From contig JBEPTZ010000012.1 in NCBI GenBank assembly GCA_041691815.1, positions 1 to 55,499 of the forward strand: 55,499 bases of DNA, given 5' to 3'. The notes under the pieces are model-generated. The model was given only the letters and a program-made list of their open reading frames with translations. It was not told the origin of the DNA and made no database searches. This DNA is from 70-18 sp041691815. Its GTDB lineage: Bacteria > Pseudomonadota > Alphaproteobacteria > Acetobacterales > Acetobacteraceae. The position numbers and the translations under genes were made by a program. This document shows positions 17,318 to 24,941 of the stretch, piece by piece. Position 1 is the stretch's first letter, and each line of letters opens with the position of its first letter.

Positions 17318-18357
17318 TCGCCGCCGAAGATGCTGGTCAACCGGTCGAGAATGTCGGCGCGCTGGGTGAACAGCTTCTGGTTGTCCGGCACGATCAGCTT
17401 GAGGCTGGAGAGCGGCGGATTGCCCTTCGGCGGCGCCACGTCGGCACGGCTGGAATACTTGCCGCCATCGGCCAGCAGCGCCTGCCCGGCCGCCCCCATC
17501 CACCAGTCGTAGAACAGCGCGCCGGCGTTCGGGTGCGGGGCGGCGGCCGGCAGCCCGACCGCGCCGAGTTCGGTGGGCACACCTTCGGCGGGGAAGCAGT
17601 AATCGGTGGCCTTGCCCTGCAGTTTCGAGCGCCAGGCGATGTTGTCGTTGGTAAGAAACCCGGCGCTGCGCTCACCGCTTTCGATGATCTGGGTCATCAC
17701 CTGCGGCGAGGTCAGCCGCAGCGGCTTGAGCGCCGCGTAGCGTTCCAGCAGCTTCCAGCCGAACGCGGTGGCCAGCGTGTAGAGCCGCGGCGCGCCGTCG
17801 CCGTTGCTCGACGAGAAGAACGCCAGCTTGCCCATGAAGCGCGGGTCGGCGAGGTCTTCCCAGTGCGCCGGCGTCGGCACCGCGTTGGCGGTGTTCCACT
17901 GGATCACCGCCTGGGTCAGCCGGTCGGCCACCCACATGCCGTCGGGGTCTTTGAGGTTGGCGGCGACGGTTGCGGTGGCCGGCGAATCATAGGCGCGCAG
18001 CAGCTTGCGCTGCTTCATGGCGAGGAAGGCGCCGATATCCGAGGCATCGACAATGTCGGCGCGCACCTGCCCGGCATCGGCCTCGGCCAGCAGCTTGGCG
18101 GTCACGTCAGCCGAGCCGCCGCGATAATATTCCACCTTGATGCCGTACTGCGCGGTGAACGGCTTGATGACGGCGTCGACGATCTTGGTGTCGAGGCTGG
18201 TGTAGAGCATCACCTTGCCCTCGGCCTTGGCCTTGGCGACGTCGGCGCCGGTGGCCGCGCGGGCCGGGCGCCAGCCGCCGCCGGCGACCGCGGCGGCTGC
18301 GATCAGGCCGCCCAGCCGGCGCCGGGTGATCGGGGTCGTGATCCGCGTGCGTTGCAT
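17305..18357 (-). CDS. ABC transporter periplasmic binding protein (family 1, Fbp-like)
   Basis: The ATG at 18357 gives 350 residues. A Tat-like signal peptide (ITPxTRRRLGGLIAAAAVAGG pattern, cleavage after ARA) precedes the mature domain VMLYTSLDTKIVDAVIKPFT, a family-1 binding-protein fold with a hinge around WNTANAVPTPAHWEDLADPRF. The fold is shared by Fe(3+)-, phosphonate- and sugar-phosphate-binding proteins. It heads the SBP-permease-ATPase-sulfatase-LacI series and is divergent from the SDR gene, with a LacI-type operator between them. The expected ligand is a small anionic compound, possibly a sulfate ester, because a sulfatase follows. Confidence 0.9.
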   Translation of the reverse strand: MQRTRITTPITRRRLGGLIAAAAVAGGGWRPARAATGADVAKAKAEGKVMLYTSLDTKIVDAVIKPFTAQYGIKVEYYRGGSADVTAKLLAEADAGQVRADIVDASDIGAFLAMKQRKLLRAYDSPATATVAANLKDPDGMWVADRLTQAVIQWNTANAVPTPAHWEDLADPRFMGKLAFFSSSNGDGAPRLYTLATAFGWKLLERYAALKPLRLTSPQVMTQIIESGERSAGFLTNDNIAWRSKLQGKATDYCFPAEGVPTELGAVGLPAAAPHPNAGALFYDWWMGAAGQALLADGGKYSSRADVAPPKGNPPLSSLKLIVPDNQKLFTQRADILDRLTSIFGGEWGG

Positions 18358-18445
18358 GCCGCCTCCCTGGCGGGCGGCCGATTTTGCATCGGCAGTCCCG
18401 CGTTGCTGGCCCGCGCCAGTGGGGCGCGTGCGGTGCAGATGCATC

Positions 18446-18463
18446 AATGAAAGCGCATTCATT
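18446..18463. promoter_or_regulatory. LacI-family operator in the divergent SBP/SDR promoter
   Basis: AATGAAAGCGCATTCATT is an 18-bp palindrome with one mismatched pair and a central CG. Its core TGAAAGCGCATTCA differs by one base from the common LacI/GalR-family consensus TGAAAGCGCTTTCA. It lies 89 bp upstream of the binding-protein start (minus) and 132 bp upstream of the SDR start (plus), and a LacI gene ends the minus-strand series. The best reading is local autoregulation of both arms. Confidence 0.7.
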
Positions 18464-18594
18464 CGACCCGCGTCAAGTGCCGGCGCCGGCGACCGGTGGT
18501 GTTTCACCGCGATGGCGGCAGCGGGGTTCTCATCGCCGTCGGTCGGTGCGAGGCTGCGCGGTCGCTTCACGCGCCCTGCATGAAAGCCGCCGCC

Positions 18595-19374
18595 ATGTCC
18601 GTCCTCGACCGCTTCCGGCTCGACCGCAAACGCTTCTTCATCACCGGCGGCAGCCGTGGCCTGGGCCGCGAGATGGCGTTGGCAATGGCAGGCGCCGGGG
18701 CCGACGCGGTGCTGGTCGGCCGCGATGGCGACAGCCTCGCGCACACGGCGGCCGATATCCGCGCCCTCGGCCGGCAATGCTGGACCATCCAGGCCGATGC
18801 CGGCACCCCGGATGGCTGCACCCGCGCCTGCGAGCAGGCGTTGGCGCTGGGGCCGATCGACATCCTGCTCAACAATATCGGCGGGCGGCGGGTCAACGTG
18901 CCGATCGAGGACGAGCCGCTGGAGGTCTGGCGCGAGATGCTCGACCTCAACCTGACCAGCACGTTTCTCTGCACCAAGCTGATCGGCGGCGCGTTGCTCG
19001 CCCGCGGCGCCGGCGGCCGGGTGATCAATACCGCCTCGATCAGCGGCCTGATCGCCAATCGCGGCATCGGCGGCCGGCATTACGAGACCGCGAAGGCCGC
19101 GGTGATCCAGTTCACCCGCGCGGTGGCGGCCGACTGGGCGCCGCGCGGCATCACGGTGAACGCCATCCTGCCCGGCATGTTCATGACCGAGCCGAACCAG
19201 CGCTGGGCGCGCGACAACCCGGCGATGATCGCCGCCAGCAAGACCCAGATCCCGAGCGGCGATTTCGGGCAGCCGGAAGACCTGGGGCCGCTGGCGGTAT
19301 ATCTGGCCAGCGACGCCTCACGCTACATGACCGGCGCGGCGCTGGTGATCGATGGCGGCTATACGCTGTGGTGA
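18595..19374 (+). CDS. SDR-family oxidoreductase
   Basis: This is a 259-residue classical short-chain dehydrogenase: the NAD(P)-binding TGGSRGLG, NNIGG, catalytic Ser in INTASISG, YETAK as the catalytic Tyr/Lys pair, and the C-terminal signature TGAALVIDGGY. The ATG at 18595 has a weak upstream GAAAG, and an in-frame ATG at 18580 would add five residues. It overlaps no neighbour and is followed 22 bp later by the galactarolactone-cycloisomerase-like gene. It probably oxidises a sugar or sugar-acid intermediate in this cluster; substrate unknown. Confidence 0.9.
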   Translation: MSVLDRFRLDRKRFFITGGSRGLGREMALAMAGAGADAVLVGRDGDSLAHTAADIRALGRQCWTIQADAGTPDGCTRACEQALALGPIDILLNNIGGRRVNVPIEDEPLEVWREMLDLNLTSTFLCTKLIGGALLARGAGGRVINTASISGLIANRGIGGRHYETAKAAVIQFTRAVAADWAPRGITVNAILPGMFMTEPNQRWARDNPAMIAASKTQIPSGDFGQPEDLGPLAVYLASDASRYMTGAALVIDGGYTLW

Positions 19375-19396
19375 GCGACCGGCAGGGAGCAACGGC

Positions 19397-20527
19397 ATGA
19401 AGATCATCGAGGTCCGCACCTACGTGCTGGAGGCGGCGCTCGCCGAGCCGTTCGCCTATTCCCAGGCGTGGTACGAGCGGCGCGGCGCGCTGCTGGTGGA
19501 GATTGTCGGCGAGGACGGCAACAGCGGCTGGGGCGAGGCGTTCGGCCCGCCGCGGCTCACCGCCGCCATCGTCCAGCATTACCGCCCGCTGCTGCTCGGC
19601 GCCGACGCGCTGGCGACTGAGGCGCTGTGGCAGGCGCTGTACAACATGCTGCGCGACCACGGCCAGAAAGGCCTGCCGATCGAGGCGCTGAGTGCCGTGG
19701 ACATCGCGCTGTGGGACCTCAAGGGCCGGCATCTCGGCCTGCCGGTGCATTGCCTGATGGGTGGCCCGCTGCGCAGCCGGGTGCAGACCTATGCCACCGG
19801 CTTCTATCGCAAGCGGACTGGCGATCCGATGCATTACCTGCTGGCCGAGGCGCAGCAGCGCATCGCCGAGGGCTTCAGCGGCATCAAGCTGAAGCTCGGC
19901 TTCGGGCTCGATGACGACGTGCGGCTGTGCCACGCGGTGCGCCGCGCGCTGGGCGATCAGGTGATGATCATGGTCGACGCCAACCACGCCTATGACGCGG
20001 TCGCGGCGATCCGGCTGGGGCGGCGCATCCAGGAGCTCGACATCACCTGGTTCGAGGAGCCGGTGCCGCCGGAGGACCTCGGCGGCTATCGCCAGGTGGC
20101 GGCCGCACTCGATATCCCGATCGCCGGCGGCGAGGCGGAGTTCACCCGCTGGGGCTTCCGGGCACTGGTCGCCGAGCGGACGATGGACATCCTGCAACCG
20201 GATGTGTGCGCCGCCGGCGGCATCTCGGAATGCAAGAAGATCGCCGACATGGCCAGCGCGTTCGGCATCCGGGTCAACCCGCATGTCTGGGGCACCGGGG
20301 TGGGGTTGGCGGCCTCGCTGCAACTGCTGGCGACCTTGCCGCACAACGCGCCGGGACTGCTGCCGCAGGAGCCGCTGCTGGAATTCGACTGCTCGGAGCA
20401 TCCGGTGCGGATGGCGGTGCTGCAGGCGCCGATCGTGCAGCGCGACGGCTGGGTGGAGGTGCCGCAGGGGCCGGGGCTGGGCATCGAGATCGACCGCGCG
20501 GCGCTGGAGCGGTTCCGCGTGCCGTGA
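19397..20527 (+). CDS. enolase-superfamily enzyme, D-galactarolactone cycloisomerase-like
   Basis: This 376-residue protein starts at an ATG behind GGCAGGGAGC. It belongs to the mandelate racemase subgroup: Lys164-x-Lys166 in GIKLKLGF, metal ligands Asp194 (MVDANHAYD), Glu220 (WFEEPVPP) and Glu246 (AGGE), and the general-base His296 in NPHVWGTG. Segments such as GIDIALWD-like AVDIALWDLKG, HVWGTGV and GPGLGIEI closely resemble what I recall of Agrobacterium galactarolactone cycloisomerase (Gci), which opens or isomerises galactaro-lactones in uronate oxidation. The family match is secure, but the exact substrate is inferred. It forms an operon with the preceding SDR. Confidence 0.85.
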   Translation: MKIIEVRTYVLEAALAEPFAYSQAWYERRGALLVEIVGEDGNSGWGEAFGPPRLTAAIVQHYRPLLLGADALATEALWQALYNMLRDHGQKGLPIEALSAVDIALWDLKGRHLGLPVHCLMGGPLRSRVQTYATGFYRKRTGDPMHYLLAEAQQRIAEGFSGIKLKLGFGLDDDVRLCHAVRRALGDQVMIMVDANHAYDAVAAIRLGRRIQELDITWFEEPVPPEDLGGYRQVAAALDIPIAGGEAEFTRWGFRALVAERTMDILQPDVCAAGGISECKKIADMASAFGIRVNPHVWGTGVGLAASLQLLATLPHNAPGLLPQEPLLEFDCSEHPVRMAVLQAPIVQRDGWVEVPQGPGLGIEIDRAALERFRVP

Positions 20528-20611
20528 CGGCGGCCGACGCTCGTTGAAATCCGCCTAGAGCGTGTCATGAACTTGGTTGACGCTGGATCGAAGCGGAAGG
20601 AAGAGAAGAAC

Positions 20612-20743
20612 GTTCTTTTTTCAAAAAAGAACCAAAAAACCTTCGTCCTGGGCTTCGCCCGCGCTGGCACCATGATGCCAGCGCGCGCAGCCGCGTAGCG
20701 CGGATGAAAAGTTTTTTTGCTTCTTTTTGTTCACAAAAAGAAG
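20612..20743. repeat. composite A/T-rich palindrome element, copy 2; fills most of the 20528-20823 gap
   Basis: Hairpin A is a 21-nt palindrome at 20612-20632 (GTTCTTTTTT and its complement). Then come CCAAAAAACCTTCGTCC, a GC-rich core with a perfect 10-bp stem (CGCGCTGGCA 20660-20669, TGCCAGCGCG 20676-20685), GCGGATGAAAAGTTTTTTTGC, and hairpin B at 20720-20743, identical to that of copy 1. The remainder of the 296-bp gap before the LysR gene shows no gene. This copy lies directly upstream of the LysR start, so it may overlap that promoter. Confidence 0.85.
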
Positions 20744-20823
20744 ACTCTTCCTTTCTGACCTTCGCTAAAGTGCATAACACGCTCCTTGCCGCCTGCGGTG
20801 TGATGGCCGAAGCTGACCGCCGC

Positions 20824-21729
20824 ATGGACCTGCGCCAGCTGGAATACTTCGTCGCCATTGCCCGCCACCGCAGCATCACCGCCGCGGCGATGGCGTTGCG
20901 TGTGGCCCAACCGACTGTCTCCAAAAGCCTGCATCTGCTGGAAACCGAACTCGGCGTGGCGTTGTTCGTGCGGCTGCCGCGCGGCGTGGAACTGACCGCC
21001 TATGGCAGCAGCCTGCTGCACCATGCCGAGCAGATGCGCCTGCAGATGCGCGACGCGCTGGGCGAACTGGATGCGCTGCGCGGCGGCCGGCTTGGCCAGG
21101 TGGTGGCCGGCGCCGGGCCGGCCTGGCTGCGGCGGCACCTGCCGCTGGCGGTGGCCCGCGCGCTGGCGACGCATCCGTTGCTACGGGTGCGGGTGGTCGG
21201 CGGGTTCGACGATGCGCTACTGCGCGCGCTGCGCCAGGGTGAACTGGATTTCGTGGTCGCCGAATTGCCCGACGAGAATGCGGTGGCCGACCTGGAGGTC
21301 ACCTCGCTCACCGAGGACGAACTGCGGGTGTGCTGCGCGCGCGACCATCCGCTGGCCGGCCGGCAGGGCCTGACCCTCACCGACCTGCTGGGCCACCCCT
21401 GGGTGCTGCCGCCGCCGGCGACCCGGGCGCGGCATCGGCTGGAGGCGCTGTTCATCAGCGCCGGGCTGCCGCCGCCGGTCCCGGCGGTGGAGAGCGAGTC
21501 GATGCAGTTTCTGATGGCGCTGCTGGCCGAGATGCCGGCGCTGACCTACACCACGGCGGCCACAATGTGCCTGCCGGATACCGCCGGCCTGCAGGTGCTG
21601 GATGTGCCGGCGCTGCATGCCGCCCGCCGCGCCGGCATCATGCAGCGCCGCGCCGCCTTCGTGACGCCGGCGACCCAGGTGGTGATCACCGCGTTGCGGC
21701 AGATCTGCGCCGAGGATCCGCGCAACTGA
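20824..21729 (+). CDS. LysR-family transcriptional regulator
   Basis: Beginning at MDLRQLEYFVAIARHRSITA (ATG 20824), this 301-residue protein has an N-terminal winged helix-turn-helix (AAAMALRVAQPTVSKSLHLLE) and a LysR substrate domain. Upstream in-frame starts (20704 and 20803) would run into the palindromic repeat and are less likely. It is followed in the same direction by a sugar-type ABC transporter, a sulfatase and DUF4432, with a TGGCATG-N7-CATGCCA dyad in the gap. It is probably the activator of that operon. The co-inducer is unknown. Confidence 0.9.
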   Translation: MDLRQLEYFVAIARHRSITAAAMALRVAQPTVSKSLHLLETELGVALFVRLPRGVELTAYGSSLLHHAEQMRLQMRDALGELDALRGGRLGQVVAGAGPAWLRRHLPLAVARALATHPLLRVRVVGGFDDALLRALRQGELDFVVAELPDENAVADLEVTSLTEDELRVCCARDHPLAGRQGLTLTDLLGHPWVLPPPATRARHRLEALFISAGLPPPVPAVESESMQFLMALLAEMPALTYTTAATMCLPDTAGLQVLDVPALHAARRAGIMQRRAAFVTPATQVVITALRQICAEDPRN

Positions 21730-21773
21730 CGCCATGCCTGTTGGCTATGGATACCGGCCGATTATCTAGTTGT

Positions 21774-21794
21774 TGGCATGGACCCGGCATGCCA
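21774..21794. promoter_or_regulatory. inverted repeat, candidate LysR binding site
   Basis: TGGCATG (21774-21780) and CATGCCA (21788-21794) are perfect inverted arms 7 bp apart. The dyad begins 57 bp upstream of the binding-protein ATG at 21831 and lies between the LysR gene and its presumed target operon. A related GCCATGCC lies just upstream at 21731-21738. The layout fits a LysR recognition or activation site, but no binding evidence is available. Confidence 0.5.
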
Positions 21795-21830
21795 CGCTGA
21801 CCGCAAGATCAACCCAGGGGGAGGCAGGCC

Positions 21831-23189
21831 ATGCAACGCATGCGCGGTCCACGGCTGACGCGACGCCAGGCGGTCGCCACACTCGCCGGCACCACGATGC
21901 TGGCCGCCACCGCGCGCGCCGCGCCGGAAGCGGTGGCGCCGATCACCATCGTCATCAACCAGTCGCCCTGGTTCGCCGGGTTCCGCAAAACCGTCGAACT
22001 TTACACCAAGCAGACCGGCAACAAGGTGACGCTGGACGTGAACCCGTTCGCCGGCAGCCTGGAGAAGCAGCGCACCGCTGTGCGCTCCGGCCAGAGCCCG
22101 TTCGACGTGCTGGTGATCAATGCCGGATTCTTCGTCGAGATGTATGTCGGCGGTTTCCTGCAGCCGCTCACCGCCATCCGGCCGGGCTTCACCCTGGAGC
22201 CGGATGTCTACACCTTCGACGGCTCGCCGTGGTGGAATGCCGCCACCCACAAGATCGGCCCGGCCGCCGGCGGCCAACTGCTGACGGTACCGATCAACCC
22301 CTATATCCCACTGCTGCACTACCGCAGCGATCTGTACAAGGCCAAGGGGCTGAAGGTCGCCGAAACCTGGGACGAGTTGCTGGCCAATGCCCGGGTGCTG
22401 CACAGCCCGCCGCGGATGTATGGCATCGTGCAGCGCGGCGACCGCGGCGCGTTCAACGTCACCTATGACGTGCTGCCGTATCTGTGGAGCCACGGCGGCG
22501 ATTTCTTCCGCGACCAGAAGGGCGGCGATTTCACCATCACCATCAACAGCAAGCCCACGCTGGCGGGGCTGCAGACCTATCTGAAGCTGGCAAAAGTAGT
22601 CGGCCACCCGCACACCGCCGCCGAGACCCAGGCCGACGTGATCCAGGCGATGGCGACCGGCCATGCCGGGCATATCATCGCCGTGCTGGCCGCCGGCACC
22701 TTCGACAATCCGGACCAGTCGATCGTGGTCGACAAGGTCGCCTTCGCGCCGCCGCCGCATGCGCCGGGCTTCCAGACCTCGCCGCCGCTGGGGCACTGGC
22801 TGGGCGGCATCCCGCGCAACACGCCGCCGGAGCGACAGCGCGCGGCGCTGGCTTTCCTGGACTGGTTCCAGAGCAAGGCGGCGCAAATGGAATATGCCCG
22901 CAATGGCTCTCCCCCGGTGCGGCGCGACGTGCTGCAATCCGAGTTGGCGAAGGAGGAGCGGTTCCGCTGGATGAAGCCGCTGGCCGACGCGCTGCCGTTT
23001 GCCCGGCTGTGTTTCGTCATCCCGCAGGCCGCCGAAATCCTGGCGGTAACCGAACTGCGCTTCAACCAGGCGATCGGCGGCGAGTTGGGCCCGGCGCAGG
23101 CGCTGAACACCATGGCCGCCGAGATCGGCAAGGTGATGGCCAGCGCCGGCGTCAACGCGCCACGCCTGCCCGACCTGCCGACCGGCTGA
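21831..23189 (+). CDS. ABC transporter sugar-binding protein (family 1, MalE/UgpB-like)
   Basis: This 452-residue protein starts behind a near-ideal Shine-Dalgarno (GGGGGAGGC). It has a Tat-like leader, RLTRRQAVATLAGTTMLAAT, with cleavage near ARA. The mature part has the long family-1 solute-binding fold (ITIVINQSPWFAGFRKTVEL; late YARNGSPPVRRDVLQS), typical of carbohydrate or glycerol-phosphate importers. It is followed by two separate permeases, a sulfatase and DUF4432 in one tight operon. The ligand is probably a carbohydrate, perhaps sulfated (inference from the cluster). Confidence 0.9.
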   Translation: MQRMRGPRLTRRQAVATLAGTTMLAATARAAPEAVAPITIVINQSPWFAGFRKTVELYTKQTGNKVTLDVNPFAGSLEKQRTAVRSGQSPFDVLVINAGFFVEMYVGGFLQPLTAIRPGFTLEPDVYTFDGSPWWNAATHKIGPAAGGQLLTVPINPYIPLLHYRSDLYKAKGLKVAETWDELLANARVLHSPPRMYGIVQRGDRGAFNVTYDVLPYLWSHGGDFFRDQKGGDFTITINSKPTLAGLQTYLKLAKVVGHPHTAAETQADVIQAMATGHAGHIIAVLAAGTFDNPDQSIVVDKVAFAPPPHAPGFQTSPPLGHWLGGIPRNTPPERQRAALAFLDWFQSKAAQMEYARNGSPPVRRDVLQSELAKEERFRWMKPLADALPFARLCFVIPQAAEILAVTELRFNQAIGGELGPAQALNTMAAEIGKVMASAGVNAPRLPDLPTG

Positions 23190-23197
23190 CCCGAGGC

Positions 23198-24100
23198 ATG
23201 GTCACGCTGGCCCGGCGCGCGGCCACCAGGCCGCGCGGCGAGTTCTGGTGGCGGTGTGCCGCACTTGGCCCGGCGGTGGCGTTGTTCGCACTGCTGACCG
23301 TGCTGCCGATCGTGCTGCTGGTCGCCCTCAGCCTCAACCGCATCCAATGGAGCGGCGGGCACGCGATCTGGTCATTTGTCGGCCTGCGCAACTTCGTCGC
23401 CCTGGGCGCCGACGCGCTGTTGCAGGCCAGCCTGCGCAACACGCTGATCTTCGCGCTCTCGGCGGTGACGCTGCAGATGTTGCTGGGGCTGGGGCTGGCG
23501 CTGCTCACCGGCGCCGTGGTGCGCGGGCGCACCACCTACCGGGTGGTGTTCATGCTGCCGATCCTGCTGCCCGGCATCGTTATCGGCGCGATCTGGAAGC
23601 TGATGTACAGCTTCGATTTCGGCATCATCAACATCGCCCTGGCGGGGCTCGGCATCACGCCGCAGGACTGGCTGGGCGAGCCGGCCCTGGCGCTGGGCTC
23701 GGTGGTGGCGGTGGATGTCTGGCACTGGACGCCGTTCTGCTACCTGCTGCTGCTGGCCGGGCTAGAGGCATTGCCGCGCGACGTCTACGAAGCCGCCGCG
23801 ATCGACGGCGCCGGGGCGTGGTCCACCTTCCGCCACGTCACCCTGCCGCTGCTGGCGCCGACGCTGGCGGTCACTTTCGTGTTCCGCGCCATCCTGGCGT
23901 TCAAGGTGTTCGACGAAATCTACCTGCTCACCGGCGGTGGCCCGGGCACCGCGACCGAGGTGCTGAGTTTCACCGTCTATCGCCGCTTTTTTACCGAAGA
24001 CCGAGCCGGTTATGGCGCCGCGATGGCGCTGGCGATCTTCGTGCTGATCGCCGTGCTCGCCAGCGGGGCCATGCTGGCCGCACGCCGCCGGGCACGATGA
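23198..24100 (+). CDS. ABC sugar transporter permease (MalF/UgpA type)
   Basis: This 300-residue protein starts at an ATG 8 bp after the binding-protein stop (CCGAGGC before it). It has six membrane helices, the first near residues 25-47 (VALFALLTVLPIVLLVALSL), and the EAA loop EAAAIDGAGAWSTFRHVTLP in the last third. It pairs with the next permease to form the inner-membrane channel. The stop codon nearly touches the next gene (ATGAGATG arrangement). Confidence 0.92.
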   Translation: MVTLARRAATRPRGEFWWRCAALGPAVALFALLTVLPIVLLVALSLNRIQWSGGHAIWSFVGLRNFVALGADALLQASLRNTLIFALSAVTLQMLLGLGLALLTGAVVRGRTTYRVVFMLPILLPGIVIGAIWKLMYSFDFGIINIALAGLGITPQDWLGEPALALGSVVAVDVWHWTPFCYLLLLAGLEALPRDVYEAAAIDGAGAWSTFRHVTLPLLAPTLAVTFVFRAILAFKVFDEIYLLTGGGPGTATEVLSFTVYRRFFTEDRAGYGAAMALAIFVLIAVLASGAMLAARRRAR

Positions 24101-24101
24101 G

Positions 24102-24929
24102 ATGGCCGCGATGAAGCCCCGCCGTCTGGCGATCCACGCGACCCTGCTGCTGGCGGCGCTGGTGGTGCTGTTCCCGTTCGCCTGGATCACCGCGGCCGCC
24201 TTCAAGCGGCAGATCGCGCTGCTCACCGGGCAGTTGCTGTTCACCCCGACGCTGCGCAATTTCGCCTCGGTGCTGGACCCGACCTCGTCGGATTACAGCC
24301 GCAACTTCGCCAATTCGCTGGTCATCGCCACCGCCAGCACCGCGCTGGTGCTGCTGGTCGGCACGCTGGCGGCCTATGCGTTGCGCCACATGGCGTGGCC
24401 GCGCTGGGTGGGGCACAGCCTGCTCGGCTGGTCGGCGCTGTTCCAGATGCTGCCGCCGATCACCGTGGCCGGCGCCTGGTACGAAATGTTCCGCTTCGCC
24501 GGGCTGGACAACACCTATCTCGGCCTGGTGCTGGCGCATGCCACGCTGAACCTGCCGATGGTGCTGTGGATGATGCTGGCCTTCGTGCGCGACGTGCCCG
24601 GCGAATTGCTGGAAGCGGCCCGGCTCGACGGCGCCTCCAGCCGCCAGGTGTTCGCCCGCGTGGTGGTGCCGCTGGTCCGCCCGGGGCTGGCCGCAGCCGG
24701 CATCCTGGCGTTCATTTTCTCCTGGAACGAATTCCTGGTGACCTTGCTGCTCTCCCAGCAGCAAACCGCGACGGTGCCGATCGCCATCGGCAAATACGCC
24801 CAGCAGAATACCATCGACTACACCGGCATGGCCGCCGCCGCGGTGCTGGCCACGGTTCCGGCGGTGCTGCTGCTGCTCGGCGCGCAGCGGCTGATCGTCC
24901 GCGGGCTCACCGCGGGCGCGCTGAAATAA
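24102..24929 (+). CDS. ABC sugar transporter permease (MalG/UgpE type)
   Basis: This 275-residue protein starts MAAMKPRRLAIHATLLLAAL. It has about six membrane helices, the family pattern SLVIATASTALVLLVGTLAAY and the EAA loop EAARLDGASSRQVFARVVVP. It begins 1 bp after the previous permease stop and is 12 bp before the sulfatase start. No ATP-binding subunit gene follows, so the transporter must borrow an ATPase, possibly the one at 14512-15585 or one elsewhere in the genome. Confidence 0.92.
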   Translation: MAAMKPRRLAIHATLLLAALVVLFPFAWITAAAFKRQIALLTGQLLFTPTLRNFASVLDPTSSDYSRNFANSLVIATASTALVLLVGTLAAYALRHMAWPRWVGHSLLGWSALFQMLPPITVAGAWYEMFRFAGLDNTYLGLVLAHATLNLPMVLWMMLAFVRDVPGELLEAARLDGASSRQVFARVVVPLVRPGLAAAGILAFIFSWNEFLVTLLLSQQQTATVPIAIGKYAQQNTIDYTGMAAAAVLATVPAVLLLLGAQRLIVRGLTAGALK

Positions 24930-24941
24930 GGGGAAACGCCG

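Noticed and set aside
20704..20823. N-terminal extension of the LysR gene starting MKSFFASFCSQKE
   Set aside because: This start lies inside the palindromic repeat, and LysR proteins normally begin at MDLRQL, so the start was placed at 20824.
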